Shown: positions 35,454-44,677, numbered from the stretch's first letter. The stretch: 60,308 nucleotides of DNA from an archaeon (GCA_023259115.1 JAHFQW010000008.1:1-60308); one strand, 5' to 3'. A program made the numbers and translations. The notes: generated by a model not told the origin, from the sequence alone.

Positions 35454-35702
35454 TCACTTCTCACCCACTCTCCTCACCACAGACTCAAGTGTTTTCTTAT
35501 CCTTGCGTAAAACCGCATCATGCCCCGACCCCGGAAAATCTGTTTTCACCCAATTCTTCTTTCCACAATCATCACACTTCAGAGACTTGTAATGATGTTC
35601 TCCCAAAGAACCCTGCCACTCTGAGCGCCATAGCTCCTCTTTCAAACTCTCTGAGCAATACAAACACTGCACATTCCCTAACTGTGAAAGTATATGTTTC
35701 AT
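35454..35702 (-). CDS. Small zinc-ribbon protein
   Basis: 82 aa from the ATG at 35702 (an ATG two codons earlier is also possible). Two Cys pairs (CLYC, CDDC) form a zinc ribbon; the rest is charged. Function unknown. A promoter-like TTTAAAATG stretch lies just upstream on the minus strand. Confidence 0.6.
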   Translation of the reverse strand: MKHILSQLGNVQCLYCSESLKEELWRSEWQGSLGEHHYKSLKCDDCGKKNWVKTDFPGSGHDAVLRKDKKTLESVVRRVGEK

Positions 35703-35841
35703 ATACATCTACGAACAAAACTTCATTTTAAATAGCTTACGCAAATCAAGCCAAATGAAAGAATTTCTATCTTAAACCATTATCAAGATTTGACCAAAAC
35801 ATTTAAATATATTGAAAAAATAGTGAAAAGATAGTGATACA

Positions 35842-36102
35842 ATGGATACTCCTTGGCAAATTGAAACGGTTGATATCACTGTAAGCAAACACTTTGCGCT
35901 CAAATATATGCGCAAATGGAATTGGGATTTTCACGATGTGCGTGATGCCCTTCGTCATGCCTATGAAATAAAAAAAGTGAGTCAACATAAATATGAAATA
36001 TACATCAATAAAAAGAGCTACAAAAAAATAATTACAATATACTATCACCCAGAACAAAAATTATTTTGCATCACCGGTTCAGACGGAGGTACACGACAAT
36101 GA
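35842..36102 (+). CDS. DUF4258-like toxin
   Basis: 86 aa. ISVSKHFALKYM-type start with HFALKYMRKWNWDFHDVRDALRHAYEI, then strands KKIITIYYHPEQKLFCITGS, matches the DUF4258 family, related to RelE-like toxins. It overlaps the next gene by ATGA, and that gene has the zinc finger typical of partner antitoxins. Toxin comes first, as in mqsRA and higBA. Confidence 0.7.
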   Translation: MDTPWQIETVDITVSKHFALKYMRKWNWDFHDVRDALRHAYEIKKVSQHKYEIYINKKSYKKIITIYYHPEQKLFCITGSDGGTRQ

Positions 36103-36437
36103 AACCATGCCCATCCTGTGAAAAAGGAAACCTAACTGAAGTAGAAGATATAGCCAATGAATTAGAGGGATATATTTTCATTGTAAACGGACAACGTTGT
36201 TCCTCTTGCTCAGAAGAATTTATCGAAGAACACGCCGGACAAAAAATGATCACCACCGCCAAAAAACTTGGGCTCTGGGGAGAACCATTGAAACTACATC
36301 GTAAACTAAGCAGAAGTGCTCGTGGAACAGTATTACGCATCCCCACCGATATTGAAAAAAATCTCCATCTCAAAGGAACCGAAGACATCACCATTGCCAA
36401 AATAGGCGACAGAAAATTACTCATAGAAATAGAATAA
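36099..36437 (+). CDS. YgiT/MqsA-type zinc-finger antitoxin with AbrB-like tail
   Basis: 112 aa from ATG 36099. N-terminal zinc finger CPSCEKG ... CSSCSEEF is of the YgiT type found in MqsA-like antitoxins. The C-terminal part (RGTVLRIPTDIEKNLHLKGTEDITIAKIGDRKLLIEI) looks like an AbrB-type swapped hairpin instead of the usual helix-turn-helix. Likely binds the upstream toxin and its own promoter. Confidence 0.75.
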   Translation: MKPCPSCEKGNLTEVEDIANELEGYIFIVNGQRCSSCSEEFIEEHAGQKMITTAKKLGLWGEPLKLHRKLSRSARGTVLRIPTDIEKNLHLKGTEDITIAKIGDRKLLIEIE

Positions 36438-36490
36438 AAATGAACTAGTGTTCTAAACGCTTATAAATTACTTCTTCAGGAATCCCATGT

Positions 36491-37183
36491 ATGCACTTCG
36501 AAACAAAACTCAAACAACTCGCACAGATATATCCTTATTTCCCAAAAAAAGACGAGCAGCCAACATTAACTGAATTTCTCACCCAAACCTTCCAGGCGAA
36601 AGAAGTAAGATACTACCAAGCGCAAAGTTGGCAAGAGAAAACACATTGTGAAGTAGTATTTCCTGCCCCTGGACTACAAACGTATTGCCAATATACTATT
36701 CCTTTGCGCGAAGAGGTAACAACCTATCTTTCAAAAAACAACGAACCCGCCTCTCCACCAGCGGAAAACAGCTATATAGCCATGTATCTGCGTTATGAAC
36801 AAAATAGGGAACAAATCGAACAACTCCATGAAATTCGTCTCGATTTTGGCAATTCTATTCCTTTTGTTATAACCGGAGCGCAAAAACAAGTCAAACCCTC
36901 TGGTGCAAAAATATATACAAAAGAATCAGAAAAAGGTAAATTATACGCCTCTGATAACGGCGAAAGCCTCTACGCCAACTACCAATTGCACAGCACAGAA
37001 CCCTGCAAAACAGCGAAAGATGAAGATGAAAAACTATTAGAGATCAACCTTACCCTAAAAGGAGATGGAATTGATGGGATTAGTATCAAAACACAAAACC
37101 TAGGCAACACTCTTCTCACCTCTTTCTTCCAAGATATCGGCTATCTAGGGTTAGAACAATTAATCGACAAATCAACACTTTAA
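36491..37183 (+). CDS. Hypothetical protein upstream of nop5
   Basis: 230 aa, unrecognised. Begins MHFETKLKQLAQIYPYFPKK; soluble, mixed fold, rich in Gln and Glu, two Cys not in pairs. It lies 49 bp before nop5-flpA in the same direction, but nop5 has its own TATA-like box, so a functional link is uncertain. Confidence 0.6.
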   Translation: MHFETKLKQLAQIYPYFPKKDEQPTLTEFLTQTFQAKEVRYYQAQSWQEKTHCEVVFPAPGLQTYCQYTIPLREEVTTYLSKNNEPASPPAENSYIAMYLRYEQNREQIEQLHEIRLDFGNSIPFVITGAQKQVKPSGAKIYTKESEKGKLYASDNGESLYANYQLHSTEPCKTAKDEDEKLLEINLTLKGDGIDGISIKTQNLGNTLLTSFFQDIGYLGLEQLIDKSTL

Positions 37184-37198
37184 CCATTCTCACCCAAA

Positions 37199-37210
37199 CA
37201 TTTTAAAAAC
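37199..37210 (+). promoter_or_regulatory. TATA-like box for nop5-flpA
   Basis: CATTTTAAAAAC sits about 28 bases before the nop5 ATG (37233), implying a leaderless transcript. Confidence 0.5.
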
Positions 37211-37232
37211 CACCCTTTTTCTAACACTCCAT

Positions 37233-38132
37233 ATGACATATGTCTTCAATCACATCATCGGACAAATCATCCTAGATCAAAATAGTAAAATACTAGACAT
37301 TATCTCGCCACAACAAACTCTTCCTTCAAAATACTCCTCTCTCGAACCACTTCCTCAAAATAAACTATTCCTCGCTCTCGCCCAAATAAAAGATCAAAAA
37401 TATTATTCTCAATTCAAACAACTCAATAGACTTCTCAATATAAAAGCCATGCAGCAATCAGTCAACGAAGATCAGTTAATCATCCAAGGCATTGCCAACA
37501 TCAACGAATTAGATAAACTCGATAACATCTTAAGCAAACGTCTGCGAGAATGGTATTCTCTGCACTTCCCCGAACTCGGTGAACGTATTACCGATCACGA
37601 AAAATACGCTAAGCTTCTCTTAGAAAAAACCAAAGCCCAACTCATCAGCGAAATAAAACAAACAGAAGAAAGCATGGGTGCAGAACTCTCAGAACTGCAT
37701 CTCGCCGAAATAAAACTCCTCGCACACCAAATTCTCTCACTCTATGAATTACGCCATAAACACGAACAATACCTCGAAACCGTCTTAAAACAATACGCCC
37801 CTAACTTGCAACATCTCGCAGGAACCACCATTGCCGCAAAATTAATTGAACTAGGAAGATCACTCAAAAATCTCGCGCTACTCCCCGCCTCCACAATCCA
37901 ACTGCTTGGTGCCGAAAAAGCCCTATTTCGCCACATCAAAACCGGCAGCAGAAGTCCCAAATACGGTGTCATCATCAACCACCCTCTCATCCAGCACGCC
38001 AAACGTGATGAAAAAGGCAAAGCATCAAGATCCTTAGCCGACAAACTTGCATTATGCGCAAGGCTCGACTACTTCAAAGGCGAATTCAAAGCATCGCAAT
38101 ATAAACAAGACCTAGAGACCAAATTCAAATGA
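37233..38132 (+). CDS. nop5: Nop5 (Nop56/58), C/D-box RNP core protein
   Basis: 299 aa. The C-terminal Nop domain is clear: LQHLAGTTIAAKLIELGRSLKNLALLPASTIQLLGAEKALFRHIKTGSRSPKYGVIINHPLI. The middle is the coiled coil that dimerises the RNP, and the N-terminus binds fibrillarin. Its final codons overlap flpA by ATGA. At about 300 aa it is shorter than many Nop5 proteins because the N-terminal domain is small. Guides 2'-O-methylation of rRNA and tRNA with L7Ae and fibrillarin. Confidence 0.92.
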   Translation: MTYVFNHIIGQIILDQNSKILDIISPQQTLPSKYSSLEPLPQNKLFLALAQIKDQKYYSQFKQLNRLLNIKAMQQSVNEDQLIIQGIANINELDKLDNILSKRLREWYSLHFPELGERITDHEKYAKLLLEKTKAQLISEIKQTEESMGAELSELHLAEIKLLAHQILSLYELRHKHEQYLETVLKQYAPNLQHLAGTTIAAKLIELGRSLKNLALLPASTIQLLGAEKALFRHIKTGSRSPKYGVIINHPLIQHAKRDEKGKASRSLADKLALCARLDYFKGEFKASQYKQDLETKFK

Positions 38133-38803
38133 GCCAAAAACTAATCCCTCACAAAATATTTGAAATCTATCAAGAAGCAAGAGGCAGACGCCTCTTCACC
38201 AAATCTCTTATCCCGCAATACAATCCTTTTGACGAACGCACAATCACTGAACACGGCGAAGAATATCATGAATTTGATCCAACACGAAGTAAACTTGCTG
38301 CATCTATAATGAAAGGCACAACAAACGCCGGCATTCGAAAAAACGATGTTGTTCTCTACCTTGGCGTCTCGCACGGCTACACCGCGTCACACATCTCCGA
38401 TATGATTGGCCCAGAAGGATTAATATTTGGTATAGATCCTGCACCCCGAGTCATTCGCGATCTCGTCTTCATCTCCGAACACAGAACAAACATCATCCCC
38501 CTGCTAGTAGATGCCAATCATCCCGAAACATATATCCATCGCGTCTGCCAAGCCGATATTGTCTACCAAGACATCGCCCAGAAAAACCAAGCCGAGATTT
38601 TTCTCAAAAACTGCCAGCTCTTTTTGAAAAAAGGTGGATATGGCTTGCTCGCCATCAAAGCCAGAAGCATTGATATTAAAAAATCCAACAAACAGATCTT
38701 TGAAGAAATCCGTAAAAAAGTCGAAGCAGAAATGACCGTCATTGATTATCGCATTCTTGAACCATTCGAACACGATCACTGTATGATCATTGTGAAAAAG
38801 TAA
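38129..38803 (+). CDS. flpA: Fibrillarin-like 2'-O-methyltransferase
   Basis: 224 aa. RRLFTKSLIPQYNPFDERTI-like start, SAM-binding strand VVLYLGVSHGYTASHISDMIGPEGLIFGIDPAPRVIRDL and VYQDIAQKNQAEIFLKNCQLFLKKGGYGLLAIKARSID are diagnostic. The catalytic Lys-Asp-Lys-His set appears at K (AIKARS), D (YQDIA) and late residues. Partner of Nop5. Confidence 0.94.
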   Translation: MSQKLIPHKIFEIYQEARGRRLFTKSLIPQYNPFDERTITEHGEEYHEFDPTRSKLAASIMKGTTNAGIRKNDVVLYLGVSHGYTASHISDMIGPEGLIFGIDPAPRVIRDLVFISEHRTNIIPLLVDANHPETYIHRVCQADIVYQDIAQKNQAEIFLKNCQLFLKKGGYGLLAIKARSIDIKKSNKQIFEEIRKKVEAEMTVIDYRILEPFEHDHCMIIVKK

Positions 38804-38822
38804 TTTCTCAACACTAAAAAAA

Positions 38823-39503
38823 TCATCCCAAAATTATCCTAAACTCACGCATATCACTCAATAGATAATCCGGGTTATGGCATGCTAACTCTGCCCTCGT
38901 ATAATGTCCCGTGGCCACACCAACCGAAACATACCCACATTCTTTTGCGCTTTGCACATCTAATGGTGTATCACCAATCACATAAATATGTTGAGGTAAG
39001 AATAAACGATTTTGTTGTTCAAATCCTTGCACTGCTCGAAGAACAATTTCTGCTCTTCGTTTTGTCTGCACGATACTGCATCCCATCACTGAAAAATAAT
39101 CTCGTAATCCCGCACCCTGTAAGATCGCTTCCGCAATCGGCTCCATATTTCCCGTCACAATACCTCTTGCATAACCCTTCTGGCAAATAAAATCTAAACA
39201 ATCAACTACAGAATGTAAAACATAAGTAGGAATGTCTGGCTGTCCTAATCGCACAACCATCCGCCTTTCACTTTCTTGCACTAACTCATCCACTTTATGA
39301 GAAGTATACACTCCTCGTCCTTCCAAAATAGCTTTATGTCCATCATACTCTGGCGGACCAAATTTACTATGCAGCTCTGTTGGCATCAACTCAAACCCTG
39401 CCACATCAGTATACAACCGCATATACATCTCTTCCCATATAGAACGCAAATTAACTAACGTCCCATCAATATCAAACAGAAATAATTTATTATTTTGTTC
39501 CAT
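38823..39503 (-). CDS. HAD-superfamily phosphatase
   Basis: 226 aa. Motif I LFDIDGTLVN, motif II GIVTGN, and motif IV GDTPLDVQSAKECGY are intact, with an alpha-helical cap of about 75 residues as in phosphoglycolate phosphatase-like enzymes. Overlaps the upstream Nudix-type gene by 14 bp, so they are co-expressed. The substrate is unknown. Confidence 0.87.
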   Translation of the reverse strand: MEQNNKLFLFDIDGTLVNLRSIWEEMYMRLYTDVAGFELMPTELHSKFGPPEYDGHKAILEGRGVYTSHKVDELVQESERRMVVRLGQPDIPTYVLHSVVDCLDFICQKGYARGIVTGNMEPIAEAILQGAGLRDYFSVMGCSIVQTKRRAEIVLRAVQGFEQQNRLFLPQHIYVIGDTPLDVQSAKECGYVSVGVATGHYTRAELACHNPDYLLSDMREFRIILG

Positions 39504-40431
39504 GAAATCTACCCCAATATTTCATCATAATATCTAAACCGTAATATGTCGGCGCCAGCACTTCATACTGCTTCAAATCCGAACCTGGAATTTTTCCATT
39601 TTCGAGCAATCGTCCAATCTCATCAGGATTTGATAACACCACCAGCTCTCTATGTTCTCGCGCATCCACCGCACCCATCCACGCATCAGTTGTAAAATAA
39701 CCCTTTTCCTTAGTCGTTTTTGCAACATACACAAAATCTGCTTCCAATGTTTTGGAATGGGCAACTAAACCTAGCATACGTAAATATATAATATCCTCTC
39801 TCCTAACTCCCAACTCTTCTTCTAACTCCCTTCGTGCATCATTCTCTGGATGAACCTTTGTAAGATTAGAATCAAACGTCATCCATCCTGCTGCGCCATG
39901 AATTGCCCCATCATACAAATCACTTTTGCGAATGCCAACGACAACATCACCTTCCAAAGTGAGCGTTAACATTGCCGCACCTAACCCTTGCGAAAAATAA
40001 AACCCCGGTCCTCGTACATGATCTTCAAGCTGTTTGAACCCTAGTTCTTGTAATAGAGCACTCTCTTTCTCAGATCTATTATAATCCTGCATACATTCGT
40101 GCCACACCGTTGGTCCGATACCCACAGTAAGATGTCGAAAGCCACCATCATCCTCAACAAACTCATGATGACTATATCGACACTTCAAATCACGCTTCGT
40201 CAATGGCGCACACTTCATCCCTCCCTCTTCCGTAACAGAACCTAAAGGTAAAGCAATCTTTGCCTCAATTAATCGCTCCAGCTGTCTCACTTTGTGCTCA
40301 AATGACGATGCACTCCCTGTCTCCAAAACTCCTCTTCCATAACCCGGATTAATTAAAATCTGATCTCGACCTCGAAAATAATGTTCTCGTTCATATCCAA
40401 TATGCACTATTCCTTTAAATTCATTTATCAT
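39490..40431 (-). CDS. Nudix-type hydrolase domain protein
   Basis: 313 aa. A Nudix box is visible at about residues 205-230: ENDARRELEEELGV, carrying the REL-EE core; the preceding Gly-rich part is AIHGAAGWMTF. The N-terminal ~140 residues (IHIGYEREHYFRGRDQILINPGYGRG) are unfamiliar. It overlaps the HAD phosphatase gene, suggesting the pair processes a nucleotide or sugar-phosphate by-product. Specificity unknown. Confidence 0.75.
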   Translation of the reverse strand: MINEFKGIVHIGYEREHYFRGRDQILINPGYGRGVLETGSASSFEHKVRQLERLIEAKIALPLGSVTEEGGMKCAPLTKRDLKCRYSHHEFVEDDGGFRHLTVGIGPTVWHECMQDYNRSEKESALLQELGFKQLEDHVRGPGFYFSQGLGAAMLTLTLEGDVVVGIRKSDLYDGAIHGAAGWMTFDSNLTKVHPENDARRELEEELGVRREDIIYLRMLGLVAHSKTLEADFVYVAKTTKEKGYFTTDAWMGAVDAREHRELVVLSNPDEIGRLLENGKIPGSDLKQYEVLAPTYYGLDIMMKYWGRFHGTK

Positions 40432-40546
40432 GTTAATAACCCCACTAATATACCAAAAAAACTTCTCGATTTATAAACATGATGTTATAAAACTACTTTA
40501 AAGAAGTAACAAACCATTTAATACTCAAGCATTCACCCATCTATCC

Positions 40547-40831
40547 ATGAACCTCGCTTATGAAGCCGCCTACATGTTCATTTACGCCAAAAAACTCCAA
40601 CGAGTGGCAGATAAATTAAAATCATTAAGTAAAGACGCCCAGCACCATCTTCTAAAACACAACACCGCCCAAAATCCCAAAGACAAAGAGAAACATAAAA
40701 ATAAACATCAAAAAACCACACAGAAAATTCAAGACGTAATCAAACGCCACAACGAACTGCTCGCCAAACTTCATCATCATCAATTACTCTTTGCCTCAAC
40801 ATTACAACATGAACATAAGATAAAAGTGTAA
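40547..40831 (+). CDS. Small basic helical protein
   Basis: 94 aa, Lys/His/Gln-rich, a long helical hairpin (YAKKLQRVADKLKSLSKDAQHHLLKHN; KHQKTTQKIQDVIKRHNELLAKLHHHQLL). No homology recognised. A TTTAATAC box lies about 27 bases before the ATG. Low-complexity makes homology search difficult. Confidence 0.5.
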   Translation: MNLAYEAAYMFIYAKKLQRVADKLKSLSKDAQHHLLKHNTAQNPKDKEKHKNKHQKTTQKIQDVIKRHNELLAKLHHHQLLFASTLQHEHKIKV

Positions 40832-40839
40832 AGCAATCA

Positions 40840-41061
40840 TCAAACATATTTCAAAAAATCATCTCTTGTTAAACCTAAATCTTTTTTAATAATCTTATTC
40901 AATAATCCAGGTCCAATCTCTTCACCAGCATGATGTGGTATTGTTTTCCTTCCATCAGGATGCTTAAAAATCATATGACTACCCGTGGTATGACTGTAAA
41001 AAAAACCTAATTTTTCCACTATTCTAGCAACTTCCTTACCTGTCAAATGAGGAAGTTTCAA
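40840..41061 (-). CDS. hicA: HicA toxin
   Basis: 73 aa. TGKEVARIVEKLGFFYSHTTGSHMIFKHPDGRKTIPHHAGEEIGPGLLNKIIKKDLGLTRDDFLKY is textbook HicA (YcfA-like double-stranded RNA-binding fold) with the active His in GSHMIF. It is 3 bp after hicB. Confidence 0.93.
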   Translation of the reverse strand: MKLPHLTGKEVARIVEKLGFFYSHTTGSHMIFKHPDGRKTIPHHAGEEIGPGLLNKIIKKDLGLTRDDFLKYV

Positions 41062-41064
41062 GAA

Positions 41065-41271
41065 TTACACCTCAATTTGTTGCACACCCACAAATTCTTG
41101 CACAACTTCAAAATGCGTATCTTGTAAATACCCACGAATTGCTTCTTTTGTACGTTCTAATAACTGATCCATACTCTTTGCTTGTGTATGACACCCAGGC
41201 AATCCCACCACCTCAGAAACAAGCCAACCCTCTTCATCTCGTTCAATTAAAATCGTATATTTGTGTGTCAT
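41065..41271 (-). CDS. hicB: HicB antitoxin
   Basis: 68 aa. TILIERDEEGWLVSEVVGLPGCHTQAKSMDQLLERTKEAI is the partial RNase H fold of HicB. No added DNA-binding domain is present, so autoregulation may need another mode. Confidence 0.92.
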   Translation of the reverse strand: MTHKYTILIERDEEGWLVSEVVGLPGCHTQAKSMDQLLERTKEAIRGYLQDTHFEVVQEFVGVQQIEV

Positions 41272-41316
41272 AAATCTTAAAAATGAAACAAACTATAAAA
41301 AAGTTTCGTCAAAAAA

Positions 41317-41559
41317 TCACTTCTCTTTCCGCTCTTTAATATGGATAATATTCACCGGACACACATCCGCCGCCTCTTGATTGATCGCTCGTGCTTCTTC
41401 GGTATTGATTTCTAACTCAAAATGATCCTCTTTCTTCGTAGAACCTTTTAAATCAGCAAGCCCTTCCTCATCCATTGTCCAAAACTCCGGTGCAATCGCT
41501 GCACACGCGCCGCAGCTAATACACTGATCTTTGTAATGTACTATTGTATGTTTTGCCAT
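41317..41559 (-). CDS. Ferredoxin with one 4Fe-4S cluster
   Basis: 80 aa. CISCGACAAIAPE supplies three Cys and VCPVNIIHI the fourth, typical of single-cluster archaeal ferredoxins. Electron carrier; partner enzymes are not in the window. Confidence 0.88.
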   Translation of the reverse strand: MAKHTIVHYKDQCISCGACAAIAPEFWTMDEEGLADLKGSTKKEDHFELEINTEEARAINQEAADVCPVNIIHIKERKEK

Positions 41560-41651
41560 CAGATAATAAGTATTATTCTATCCAATTTAGAAGTAATTTA
41601 TAAATTCTCTTCAACCAAAATCACATCCTCCCGACTCAAACCACCAAAAAG

Positions 41652-41663
41652 CTTATATAAATA
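41652..41663 (+). promoter_or_regulatory. TATA-like box for the first lipoprotein
   Basis: CTTATATAAATA lies about 25 bases before the ATG at 41682; the message would be leaderless. Confidence 0.55.
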
Positions 41664-41681
41664 GTTTATTTAGCACCATTC

Positions 41682-42644
41682 ATGAAAAAGAGTGAGAAAA
41701 TAGGTGTAAGTATAGTACTAACCCTCGTTCTTATCCTCACATCTTGTGGTAGCCAAGTCCCCGGTGGAGATAAACCGATTGATACCGCCACCGCATTAAA
41801 CATCGTCAAAACCGGCACACTAGGCATTCAAATGCGTTTATTGCCTAATTACCCGCCACCCCTCATTTACGACAAAACCGAACTTGTCGCCATGATTGAT
41901 ATTGATAACAAGGGAAACTTCCCACTCGTGCCCGAAGACTGTTTCATCCAAATAACCGGATACGATCCCAATATTATCAAAGGCGGTCCAAATACCCTCT
42001 CTTGTGCCACAAATAACAACGGCCCACTCGAAGGAAAAACCGTCTACAACCTCAACGGCGGCACCAACCAAATCACTTTTACCTTCCCCGATGTCAGCTT
42101 ACCTCCTGGAGTATTTGATTATAGTCCCACCTTAAACTTTGTTGCCTGCTATCATTATCACACCACTGCCAATCCTGTTGTCTGTGTTGATCCACGCTTC
42201 TATCAAGTCACACCACAAGAAAAAACCTGCTTACCTAAAGCCGTAAGCTCAGGCGGCGGTGGTCAAGGCGCACCCGTAGGCATCAGCTACGTCAATGTCG
42301 AGATGGCCGCTGGAAAAGCCATCTTTGAAATCAATGTCATCAATTATGGTACGCCCGGACGCGTTATTGCCCGTGACACCGATTTACTCAACTGCGGCAC
42401 TTCCCTCTCAACACAACGCACCGATTTAGATAAAGTATATTATTCCGTCAGTATGGTTGGAAAACCCATTGATTGTAAACCCTACGGCTTCATCCGTCTC
42501 GTTAACGGCCAAGGTAAAATTGTCTGTAGTGCTCCCGTTGATGGCACAACCGCCTACGAAACCCCTCTCTTAATTGATTTAGATTACAACTACATCCAAT
42601 CATTCAAACAACTCGTCAAAATTGTACGAACCCCTGGAACCTAA
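41682..42644 (+). CDS. Secreted lipoprotein, paralogue of the next gene
   Basis: 320 aa. Signal peptide MKKSEKIGVSIVLTLVLILTSCGS with lipobox-like LTSC. The mature part starts with a GTLGIQMRL...LVAMIDIDNKGNFPL block resembling GTQGIMAKF...FPIEITLTNKGEYDI in the next gene, so the two are related and probably have an immunoglobulin-like beta fold (CARDB-like repeats). Cys pairs suggest disulfides. Function unknown. Confidence 0.75.
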   Translation: MKKSEKIGVSIVLTLVLILTSCGSQVPGGDKPIDTATALNIVKTGTLGIQMRLLPNYPPPLIYDKTELVAMIDIDNKGNFPLVPEDCFIQITGYDPNIIKGGPNTLSCATNNNGPLEGKTVYNLNGGTNQITFTFPDVSLPPGVFDYSPTLNFVACYHYHTTANPVVCVDPRFYQVTPQEKTCLPKAVSSGGGGQGAPVGISYVNVEMAAGKAIFEINVINYGTPGRVIARDTDLLNCGTSLSTQRTDLDKVYYSVSMVGKPIDCKPYGFIRLVNGQGKIVCSAPVDGTTAYETPLLIDLDYNYIQSFKQLVKIVRTPGT

Positions 42645-42779
42645 AAACTCCTATGCTAAACCCAAACCCCTCTAAACAACAACCAGCAAACCTTTAAATA
42701 CATCAGATTCATATCTATAATAACTTAATAACTGGATAAAGAAGAGATTTAACCCACAACAAAAAAAGAGGCGAACATC

Positions 42780-43688
42780 ATGAAAAATATCATATCAAAA
42801 ATTCTTGTAAGTATAGCTCTACTTGGTATACTGCTTATAGCCGGTTGTAATAGCACTCAACAAACACAGCCAACCAAAGGCATCTACGTCGGCGGCACAC
42901 AAGGCATCATGGCCAAATTTGAACCACTCGGTGTTGTTGAAAATACACTCTACAGCATCTTTGATTCGGAAACCTTCCCCATCGAAATAACTCTCACCAA
43001 CAAAGGAGAATATGATATTAAACCCAGTGACATAACCGTCTCCCTTCTCGGCCCAGCGCAAAGTGAATTCTCAGGTATCGCCTCCTGGCAGCTCAAGAAC
43101 CCTCAAACCATCGAAAAAATATCCGACCTCGTACCTGCCGGCGGACAAGACACCATTAATTTTGCCAAAGATGCCAAATACACCGCGCCCGTCACAGGTA
43201 TAATTCAACGCCAATGGTTTGCCAACATCGATTATTATTATGAGACCTATGCTATCGTTCCAGAAACTTGCCTCAAAGAAGATCTCACTGATACACGAGT
43301 ATGTCAAATCCAAGAAAAGAAATCATTCGCCGTCTCTAGCGCTCCCTTCACCGTAACCGATGTCAGTGAAGAAACCGCCGGAAAAGGTATCATGGCTTTG
43401 AAATTTCACGTCAAAAACACCGGTTCAGGAAAAATCGCCAAACCAACTAACGACTTTGGCATCAACGACGAATTCGCCTTCAGCCTTGATGACCCAGATT
43501 GGGAATGTAAATCCGCTGGTAAAACTAATGAAGGCCGCTTAATCACTGGCGAAACAGATGTTGTCTGTAAACTCAAAAACGCACTTGCCAAAGGTACACT
43601 TTCAACCAAACAAGTCAAACTAACCCTGCAATATAAATACCGCGACATCATCCAAGAGAAATTGCAGATAAAACAAAGTGCCAAGTAG
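42780..43688 (+). CDS. Secreted lipoprotein, paralogue of the previous gene
   Basis: 302 aa. Signal peptide with LIAGC lipobox (MKNIISKILVSIALLGILLIAGCNS). Has the same N-terminal block as the gene before it, then a second beta-rich repeat (IMALKFHVKNTGSGKIAKPTNDF). A TTTAAATAC box about 85 bp upstream and a GAGGCG SD before the ATG show it has its own promoter and a leadered message. Confidence 0.75.
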   Translation: MKNIISKILVSIALLGILLIAGCNSTQQTQPTKGIYVGGTQGIMAKFEPLGVVENTLYSIFDSETFPIEITLTNKGEYDIKPSDITVSLLGPAQSEFSGIASWQLKNPQTIEKISDLVPAGGQDTINFAKDAKYTAPVTGIIQRQWFANIDYYYETYAIVPETCLKEDLTDTRVCQIQEKKSFAVSSAPFTVTDVSEETAGKGIMALKFHVKNTGSGKIAKPTNDFGINDEFAFSLDDPDWECKSAGKTNEGRLITGETDVVCKLKNALAKGTLSTKQVKLTLQYKYRDIIQEKLQIKQSAK

Positions 43689-43735
43689 AGTTATTCTCTT
43701 TTTTTCTTAATTGTTTTTTAATCTCTAAATTCATT
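43689..43735 (+). terminator. T-rich terminator after the lipoprotein pair
   Basis: AGAGTTATTCTCT followed by T7 and later T6 tracts directly after the stop. Also serves as the convergent end for the minus-strand gene at 43770. Confidence 0.5.
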
Positions 43736-43769
43736 TTTGACTAAAAACATGCATTAATCAAACTCCTCT

Positions 43770-44102
43770 TTACCGTAGATTCAACTTTGCCTCTTTGCGC
43801 AATTTAATAATAAGTGCCTCTACTTTGGTAAGCTGTAATTTAGCATTATACACTCTCTGCTCAAACACTTCTTGTACCCCGATTAGAGAGGGAGTTTTAC
43901 GAGAAAGTAATTGCTCAGACACACTCTGAAGTTCACGTAATTCATGTGTAAATGAATTGAGCGCCCCTTGTAAACCCGCTACCTCAGACTGAAAATGATG
44001 TTCGGAAGTAATATGAGTATCCAAAATTCTCTTTGCCTCAGCAATCTTCCCTTCTTTTGCTTTTTGGGAAATACTATCTAACGTTTCATGAAAAAATACC
44101 AT
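43770..44102 (-). CDS. Small coiled-coil protein
   Basis: 110 aa, almost wholly helical with heptad spacing (ISQKAKEGKIAEAKRILDTHITSEHHFQSEVAGLQGALNSF). No recognised family. Separate from the genes upstream by 79 bp. Confidence 0.5.
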   Translation of the reverse strand: MVFFHETLDSISQKAKEGKIAEAKRILDTHITSEHHFQSEVAGLQGALNSFTHELRELQSVSEQLLSRKTPSLIGVQEVFEQRVYNAKLQLTKVEALIIKLRKEAKLNLR

Positions 44103-44181
44103 GTTTTCTACCTCTTATGTTGTACCATTGGAACTACCAGGAATACAATATTTAATTCCCCTATTCGTACAACCTTCTAAT

Positions 44182-44667
44182 TTAATAGCCAAGGGGTTCC
44201 ACCTCCGGTATTAAATAACAAACTAATCCCCTCACGACAAACGCATTAAGCAGATGTTGGGAAACAAACCCCTCCTCATTTCTCGACACATATCTTTGAT
44301 GTGGTTCTGAGATTTGATGGGAATCGTACAGTTTTTCTTGCACACCTGAAATATTAAGTAAAAGGTAACTAGAGTAATTATGCGAAATGTGTGATATCGC
44401 CAAACCTCTTATCGCATTTTCATCTAAAAGAATATGAGAAGTTTGAACATGAGGAGAAAATAGAAAAACATCTCCCTGCTCAACAGGTGCAAGAGTTACT
44501 TTCCCATCAGGTTCAACATAATAGGGCACCGATACAGAAAACTCTGATAAATATGCTTTTGCCCACACTCGTGCATCAGTTTTTAAAAACGCCGCATCTC
44601 TAGGTGTAAACGTAATAATAAAATCATCCAACACAGGATCATTACTTATTTTTTGTTGTTCATCCAT
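44182..44667 (-). CDS. Hypothetical protein
   Basis: 161 aa, unrecognised. DEQQKISNDPVLDDFIITFTPRD, then mixed strands. It follows the next two minus-strand unknown genes with 10-45 bp gaps and so probably forms one operon with them. An SD AGGAGGTAG precedes the ATG. Confidence 0.6.
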   Translation of the reverse strand: MDEQQKISNDPVLDDFIITFTPRDAAFLKTDARVWAKAYLSEFSVSVPYYVEPDGKVTLAPVEQGDVFLFSPHVQTSHILLDENAIRGLAISHISHNYSSYLLLNISGVQEKLYDSHQISEPHQRYVSRNEEGFVSQHLLNAFVVRGLVCYLIPEVEPLGY

Positions 44668-44677
44668 AATCTACCTC

